DNA of 10,172 nucleotides from Nitrospirota bacterium (GTDB lineage Bacteria; Nitrospirota; 9FT-COMBO-42-15; HDB-SIOI813), in the NCBI GenBank assembly GCA_023248365.1, contig JAHFER010000037.1:1-10172 (forward strand), written 5' to 3'. The notes beneath the pieces are model-generated. The model saw nothing but the letters and a program-made list of their open reading frames with translations. It did not search any database and had not been told where the DNA came from. Below, piece by piece: positions 6,572-10,172 of the stretch. A program made the translations under genes and the position numbers. Every line of letters starts with the position of its first letter. Within the stretch, counting starts at the first letter, position 1.

Positions 6572-7742
6572 ATATCTTACCATAATGAATCTCATATCCG
6601 GCGCCGGAGAAGGAGGGGCGGCCAAGCTTTCCCTGGATATTTGCAAGGGGCTAAAACGGCGTGGACACAGGGTGATCTGGGCTTGTCCGTCAAACTTTTC
6701 TCTCATGGAAGAGGTGATAGGGGCAGGGCTTGAAATATACGATCTTTTTCCTTCAGGTACTGGAAAAATGACTGTATTGCGTAACCTGATAAAATTCTGC
6801 AATGATAACAATGTTGATGTCTTAAATACTCACCATTCACGCAGCAGGCATCTGCTGCTTCCGGCTCGTTTCTTCGGCCTCAGGGCAAAGATTGTATCTA
6901 CCAGACATTGTATAGCAAGCTCAATACCCTTTATCGAGGAATTTTATAATAACTTCTTAGTAGATTTAAACATAGCTGTAAGCAACGCAGTAAGAAAAAG
7001 CCTTATATATAGCGGCATATTTCCCGGAAAAGCAGTTACAATATACGGCGGCGTGGATACTGAGAAATTTGAGAATGTTCCTCAGGATAAGATTGAGCAG
7101 ATGAGACAACTATATATAAAAAATGAGGCGTTTAATATAGGTATGATTGCAAGATTTGATATCGGTAAAAACTTCAATCCTGAGAATACAACACAGAAGG
7201 GGTTCGAGGTGCTTTTCAGGGCACTTGGAGGCATAAATGCAGATTTTAACCTTCTTCTATTAGGCCCTGCTGGAGAGAGAAATATAAGAAACTTAAAAAT
7301 ACTTGCTGAACATAATGGTTTTGATGCGAATAAAATCATCTGCTGCGGTTTCCAGAAAGATATAGCCCCATTTTATAAGATTATAGACCTGACTATTTTA
7401 CCATCATCTAAAGAGGCATTGGGGCTTGTACTTATAGAATCCATGGCAGCGGGCACCCCGTGTATTGGTACAAATAGCGGAGGAATTAGTGAGATAATAA
7501 CAGACGGTGTAGATGGCTTTTTATTCAAACAATATGACAGCAACGACCTTGCCGACAAGATACGCAAAATAATGGAAAATAAAACTACACGGGATGCGTT
7601 TATTCTAAAGGGCAGGGAAAAGGCGAAAAAGATGTTTCCTATTGAGAAAACTGTGAAAGAAACTGAGTCGGTGTTTTACAGCCTCCTACGGCAAAAAACG
7701 CTAGCCTTTCCTCCAACAAACACTCTGCGCATCAATCTTTAA
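6561..7742 (+). CDS. Glycosyltransferase family 4 (GT-B fold)
   Basis: Retaining glycosyltransferase that transfers a sugar from a nucleotide donor to a glycan or lipid-linked acceptor, probably at the cytoplasmic face of the inner membrane. Visible features are the N-terminal glycine-rich GAGEGGAAKLS loop (14-24), NTHHSRS (89-95), STRHC (113-117), YGGVDTEKF (162-170), and the donor domain beginning IGMIARFD. KEALGLVLIESMAAG holds the EX7E pair (Glu285, Glu293), followed by GISEIITDGVDGFLF. At 393 residues it is of normal length. The start at 6561 overlaps the deacetylase gene by 11 bp and has no clear Shine-Dalgarno, consistent with coupling. The last 14 codons are antisense to the end of the methyltransferase gene; the tail after FYSLLRQK is probably not conserved. 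Donor and acceptor cannot be told from sequence. Confidence 0.93.
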   Translation: MENKYLTIMNLISGAGEGGAAKLSLDICKGLKRRGHRVIWACPSNFSLMEEVIGAGLEIYDLFPSGTGKMTVLRNLIKFCNDNNVDVLNTHHSRSRHLLLPARFFGLRAKIVSTRHCIASSIPFIEEFYNNFLVDLNIAVSNAVRKSLIYSGIFPGKAVTIYGGVDTEKFENVPQDKIEQMRQLYIKNEAFNIGMIARFDIGKNFNPENTTQKGFEVLFRALGGINADFNLLLLGPAGERNIRNLKILAEHNGFDANKIICCGFQKDIAPFYKIIDLTILPSSKEALGLVLIESMAAGTPCIGTNSGGISEIITDGVDGFLFKQYDSNDLADKIRKIMENKTTRDAFILKGREKAKKMFPIEKTVKETESVFYSLLRQKTLAFPPTNTLRINL

Positions 7743-8564
7743 TAATTCTTCTGTAATACCCCTGCTCCTTCTGAATTCATTTATAGCGTTCTTGCACGGC
7801 TGACACGACTCATAGTCATCAACAATAATGAACCCCCCCTGAACAACCTTGTCGTACAATGGATTTAAAGTGTCCATAGTTGACTCATAGAGATCTCCAT
7901 CCAGCCTTAGGATTGAGAGCCTCTCAATTGGCGCCTTCGGTAAGGTATCTTTGAACCATCCTTTTATAAATACGACGTTATCATCCAGCAAACCATAGCG
8001 CGAAAAAAGATCCCTGACCTCATCCATGCTGACGGCCAATATGGGGTACACAGATGCGCTTAAGTCAAATCCTTCATCTTCCTTATGTGAAGGTGGAGGT
8101 ACGCCCTCGAAAGAATCAGCTACGAAAACGCGGCGGTCATTAATATCATAAGCTGCAAGAATTCCCCTCATAAATATTGTTGCGCCCCCTCTCCAGACAC
8201 CTGTTTCAATAAAATCACCAGGAACATTATCGCTAATGACTCTCTCAACACAGTACTGTATGTTTTCAAGCCGTTTTCGTCCAATCATGGTATGAGAAAG
8301 CTCTGCAAGGTTCCTCAGTTCGACCCCTGTAATATTGGTGGGAAATATTATCGAATCACCGGTATCTTTTATGTTTCTCAGGAGTTGAATGAGATTGATG
8401 TCTTTATGTATGTTAAAAATCCCACTTAATTCAACCTGGCTGCCAGTGGCAATAGCATTTATTGTGTAAATTAGCTTTGCTTCATTTTCAATATACAGGT
8501 CATTAAGTAGTGATTTCTTTAACAGATCAATATATCTTGCAGTTAAGGCGGTTTGGTTGTTCAT
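7701..8564 (-). CDS. TylF/MycF-family O-methyltransferase
   Basis: SAM- and metal-dependent methyltransferase of the TylF (macrocin O-methyltransferase) family, whose known members methylate sugar hydroxyls of macrolides. Numbering from the ATG at 8564 (287 residues), it has GDFIETGVWRGGATIF (116-131, SAM-binding), ADSFEG (149-154), WFKDTLPKAPIERL, RLDGDLYE (221-228, metal-binding Asp) and VDDYESC (248-254); it ends VCWRKG, as relatives do. I chose this ATG because the family usually starts near RYIDLLKKSL and AGGGA lies 10 bp upstream. The frame stays open to a TTG at 8723 (340 residues, TAAGG before it), but that extra part shows no family resemblance and contains -10-like sequences. Residues about 37-80 (between LYIENE and SHTMIG) seem longer than in relatives I remember. 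The likely role is methylation of a sugar in the local glycan. Confidence 0.88.
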   Translation of the reverse strand: MNNQTALTARYIDLLKKSLLNDLYIENEAKLIYTINAIATGSQVELSGIFNIHKDINLIQLLRNIKDTGDSIIFPTNITGVELRNLAELSHTMIGRKRLENIQYCVERVISDNVPGDFIETGVWRGGATIFMRGILAAYDINDRRVFVADSFEGVPPPSHKEDEGFDLSASVYPILAVSMDEVRDLFSRYGLLDDNVVFIKGWFKDTLPKAPIERLSILRLDGDLYESTMDTLNPLYDKVVQGGFIIVDDYESCQPCKNAINEFRRSRGITEELLKIDAQSVCWRKG

Positions 8565-8597
8565 AACAGATTCATCCCTGCTAAGTGATGCTGAATT

Positions 8598-8625
8598 ATT
8601 ATATCGAATGCGTCGCGCATTAGAA
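8598..8625 (-). promoter_or_regulatory. Candidate promoter for the methyltransferase
   Basis: On the minus strand TTCTAA (8625-8620), 16 bp, TATAAT (8603-8598). The -10 is perfect and the -35 weak. The predicted start near 8591 would give a leader of about 27 nt with AGGGA before the ATG at 8564. A second TATAAT on this strand (8714-8709) has no good -35. Confidence 0.33.
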
Positions 8626-8743
8626 GAATAGGTATTTATTTTTCGGATGGCATAATAGCAGTATGAAATTTTTCTGTCAACAAGGAATGGTATTGATGAA
8701 TGATCTTGATTATAGTTGAACAATCTAACCTTAAGACTTAATA

Positions 8744-8772
8744 TTTACGGTGTATCCCATTTGTGTTATAAT
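8744..8772 (+). promoter_or_regulatory. Promoter of the toxin-antitoxin operon
   Basis: TTTACG (8744-8749), 17 bp, then TATAAT (8767-8772) with TG one base upstream (8764-8765), an extended -10. The start would be near 8779, at the small palindrome TGTT-A-AACA (8779-8787), which could be an operator for the antitoxin. The position of this promoter argues against the longer open frame that begins with GTG at 8750. Confidence 0.6.
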
Positions 8773-8803
8773 AAAAATTGTTAAACATAATAAAGGGGGT
8801 AGA

Positions 8804-9064
8804 ATGACAAAAACGGCAATGATAAGAGCACGGATAGCGCCTGATTTAAAATCAGAGAGTGAACGGATACTTAAACGGTTAGGGTTATCCACAACTGAAG
8901 CTATAACACTGTTTCTTACTCAAATTAAATTACATAAAGGTTTACCCTTTAAGGTAGAGATACCAAATAAGACAACCAGGGCGACCTTAAAAAGAACTGA
9001 TGACGGTAAAGAGCTTGTGAAATGTGATGATGCTGGAGATATGTTTAAAAAACTCGGGATTTAA
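8804..9064 (+). CDS. dinJ: RelB/DinJ-family type II antitoxin
   Basis: An 86-residue antitoxin that should bind and neutralise the toxin encoded next to it and repress the operon. The N-terminus fits a ribbon-helix-helix DNA-binding fold: strand TAMIRARI (4-11), helix from APDLKSESERILKRLG, turn, helix from STTEAITLFL, then the family's GLPF. The C-terminal tail ending DAGDMFKKLGI is the usual toxin-wrapping part. The ATG at 8804 has a strong AAGGGGG Shine-Dalgarno (about 8793-8799). The frame opens further up to GTG 8750, but that would include the promoter. The stop codon overlaps the toxin ATG by one base (TAATG). The family is clear; the DinJ label rests on the YafQ-like partner. Confidence 0.9.
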   Translation: MTKTAMIRARIAPDLKSESERILKRLGLSTTEAITLFLTQIKLHKGLPFKVEIPNKTTRATLKRTDDGKELVKCDDAGDMFKKLGI

Positions 9065-9342
9065 TGTTAAAACCATCCTACACAAAACAGCTTAAGAAGG
9101 ATATAAAAAAAGTTAAGAAATCAGGCAGCAGGGATATTGAGAAATTAAAGACGGTAATAAAGACCCTGATTGAGGAAAAACAGTTAGACTTATCTTATAA
9201 GGATCATAAGTTACAAGGCAATTATAAAGACCGGAGAGAATGCCATATAACACCTGACTGGTTATTGATATACAATATTGATGCAAAAGAAAAGACAATT
9301 ATCTTTGAGAGAACCGGCAGTCATTCAGATCTTTTTGAATAA
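9064..9342 (+). CDS. yafQ: YafQ-type mRNA interferase toxin (RelE/ParE superfamily)
   Basis: A 92-residue toxin; YafQ cleaves mRNA on the ribosome and halts translation until bound by DinJ. The catalytic-site pattern of YafQ is complete: YKDHKLQG (His48), ECHITPDW (His61, Asp65, Trp66), FERTGSHSDLF (Arg83, His87, Phe91). The N-terminal helical part is Lys-rich (KKDIKKVKKS), as expected for ribosome contact. The length is the same as E. coli YafQ. It is translationally coupled to the antitoxin by TAATG. All expected active-site residues are present, so the toxin is probably functional. It ends 15 bp from the 3' end of the convergent tRNA-Glu. Confidence 0.92.
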   Translation: MLKPSYTKQLKKDIKKVKKSGSRDIEKLKTVIKTLIEEKQLDLSYKDHKLQGNYKDRRECHITPDWLLIYNIDAKEKTIIFERTGSHSDLFE

Positions 9343-9357
9343 ACAAGCCCCCAAAAT

Positions 9358-9433
9358 TGGTAGTCCCAACGGGATTCGAACCCGTGTTGCCGCCGTGAGA
9401 GGGCGGCGTCCTAGGCCTCTAGACGATGGGACC
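9358..9433 (-). tRNA. tRNA-Glu (anticodon CTC), CCA encoded
   Basis: On the minus strand the 76-nt sequence folds as a cloverleaf: acceptor GGTCCCA pairing with TGGGACT (first pair G-U), D arm with TAGAGGCCTAGGAC, anticodon stem CCGCC/GGCGG around the loop CTCTCAC (anticodon CTC), and T arm ACGGG-TTCGAAT-CCCGT. The discriminator A is followed by an encoded CCA (9360-9358). CTC reads GAG glutamate codons. Confidence 0.95.
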
Positions 9434-9448
9434 ATTTCTGATTTCAAC

Positions 9449-9478
9449 ATCATATCAAATATGATCTATGAATTTCAA
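9449..9478 (-). promoter_or_regulatory. Promoter of the tRNA-Glu gene
   Basis: On the minus strand TTGAAA (9478-9473), 18 bp, then TATGAT (9454-9449) preceded by TGA, an extended -10. The predicted start is about 8 nt before the tRNA 5' end. The -10 and spacer overlap a perfect inverted repeat ATCATAT-CAA-ATATGAT (9449-9465). Confidence 0.55.
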
Positions 9479-9505
9479 TAGCTGATTTTTTTATTTCTTC
9501 AGGGA

Positions 9506-9534
9506 TTGACAATTAAGGGTTAAAACTGTACAAC
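9506..9534 (+). promoter_or_regulatory. Candidate promoter of the antiporter gene
   Basis: A perfect TTGACA (9506-9511) followed after 17 bp by a weak TACAAC (9529-9534). The start would be near 9541, with AAGGA (9552-9556) 9 bp before the ATG at 9566. Confidence 0.45.
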
Positions 9535-9565
9535 AAAAGACTCTTATAAAAAAGGAATAAAGGCT

Positions 9566-10172
9566 ATGAGGTTTATCAGTAAGGTAATTACATATTTAAT
9601 TCTGGTCTGCGGTCTTTTCTGCAGCCCTGTCTATGCGGCGGGCTTTGAGCTTCATAAGATGACACACTTCAGCCCATTGGCAGTCATACCTTTTGTGCTC
9701 TTGCTGCTTTCTATTGCACTTCTCCCTTTTATAAGCAAACGTCACTGGGAGCAATACTATCATTACATATCTTTCGGTCTTGGTCTGATTATCGTCATAT
9801 ATTATCTTTTTCATGTCAGGGCAGGCAACGGTTTTGGAGACATAACTGGAAACTCTTCTTATGGCTTGCATAAATTAATACATACTGCGATTGAGTATTA
9901 TAGTTTCATAGCCTTAATAGGCTCCTTATTCGTTATTTCAGGCGGTATTTTCGTAAAGATGGAGAAGGAGGCGACCCCGCTTCTGAATTCTGTAATACTT
10001 TTTATCGGCGCTGTTATTGCAAATCTTTTTGGTACAACAGGCGCATCAATGCTCCTTATCAGGCCGTTTCTTAGAATTAACAGATACAGGGCAAAGGGCT
10101 ATCAGGTAGTTTTCTTTATCTTTCTTGTCAGCAACATTGGCGGGGCATTGACTCCTATCGGGGATCCGCCAT
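9566..10172 (+). CDS. Na+/H+ antiporter, NhaD/ArsB ion-transporter superfamily (3' partial)
   Basis: An inner-membrane cation/proton antiporter whose 3' end is outside the window (202 codons present). It starts with a cleavable-looking signal peptide (residues 1-24, cleavage after PVYA). Hydrophobic segments follow at about 36-55, 67-82, 112-130, 142-157 and 181-197. The stretch FGTTGASMLLIRPFLR (155-170), then FLVSNIGGALTPIGDPP (187 to the window end), is the typical signature of sodium:proton antiporters of the NhaD/citrate-transporter type (COG1055-like). The start ATG has AAGGA 9 bp upstream. The gene was identified by reading the open frame to the edge of the window. A minus-strand frame at 9596-9871 is only its shadow. 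Ion specificity is inferred from family resemblance and not proven. Confidence 0.87.
   Translation, partial: MRFISKVITYLILVCGLFCSPVYAAGFELHKMTHFSPLAVIPFVLLLLSIALLPFISKRHWEQYYHYISFGLGLIIVIYYLFHVRAGNGFGDITGNSSYGLHKLIHTAIEYYSFIALIGSLFVISGGIFVKMEKEATPLLNSVILFIGAVIANLFGTTGASMLLIRPFLRINRYRAKGYQVVFFIFLVSNIGGALTPIGDPP

Noticed and set aside
6028..7567. Minus-strand frames at 6028-6222, 6539-6811, 7082-7339 and 7373-7567
   Set aside because: All are antisense to the deacetylase or glycosyltransferase genes and have no recognisable family features.
8750..8803. Upstream extension of the antitoxin frame to GTG 8750
   Set aside because: It contains the operon promoter and lacks a Shine-Dalgarno, whereas ATG 8804 has a strong one.
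9113..9298. Minus-strand 61-codon frame
   Set aside because: Antisense to the YafQ-type toxin, whose full active-site pattern is present in the plus frame.
9278..9481. Plus-strand 67-codon frame containing PNGIRTRVAAVRGRRPRPLDDG
   Set aside because: It is the antisense translation of the tRNA-Glu gene, a well-known source of spurious hypothetical proteins, and it also overlaps the toxin gene.
9486..9492. T-run as an intrinsic terminator
   Set aside because: No hairpin directly precedes it; the nearest inverted repeat ends 20 bp upstream and belongs to the tRNA promoter.
9596..9871. Minus-strand 91-codon frame
   Set aside because: It lies opposite the antiporter gene, which has a signal peptide, membrane segments and family motifs in the plus frame.

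Overview
The window looks like a stretch of chromosome from a Gram-negative bacterium of moderate-to-low GC. It carries enzymes for surface polysaccharide (amino-uronic acid and GDP-mannose synthesis, glycan tailoring), an inner-membrane ion antiporter, a tRNA-Glu and a toxin-antitoxin pair. Dispersed heptanucleotide and palindromic repeats of the kind seen here are, from memory, common in Nitrospirota and related deep-branching Gram-negatives. That assignment is a guess; no taxonomic marker is present.

Layout. Bases 1-4060 hold a plus-strand sugar-nucleotide block: a WbpE-type aminotransferase (5' end outside the window), a bifunctional mannose-1-phosphate guanylyltransferase/mannose-6-phosphate isomerase (manC), and a phosphomannomutase (manB). 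ManC and ManB together can take fructose-6-phosphate to GDP-mannose. Bases 4107-5641 hold a minus-strand, translationally coupled pair: an amphi-Trp/XXXCH-type small protein followed by a DUF362 protein. A divergent promoter region (5642-5797) leads into a plus-strand PIG-L deacetylase and an overlapping GT4 glycosyltransferase (to 7742). A minus-strand TylF-type methyltransferase meets them tail to tail with a 42-bp overlap. A DinJ/YafQ-type toxin-antitoxin pair (8804-9342) and a minus-strand tRNA-Glu(CTC) follow. The window ends inside a NhaD/ArsB-type Na+/H+ antiporter gene that has a signal peptide (9566 onward).

How the genes fit together. The aminotransferase, manC/manB, deacetylase, glycosyltransferase and methyltransferase read as the edge of an O-antigen or exopolysaccharide locus, most of which would lie to the left of the window. 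The DUF362/XXXCH pair, the TA pair, the tRNA and the antiporter are not obviously part of it.

The least ordinary features are: (i) an AGAAGTC-like heptad repeat found three times, at the stop codon of the aminotransferase, in frame inside manB, and at the stop codon of manB; (ii) a separate GC-rich palindromic repeat that forms part of the N-terminus of the DUF362 protein; (iii) the amphi-Trp/XXXCH protein, whose C-terminus resembles a cytochrome c' heme site lacking its first cysteine, coupled to DUF362; and (iv) the tail-to-tail overlap of the glycosyltransferase and methyltransferase genes.
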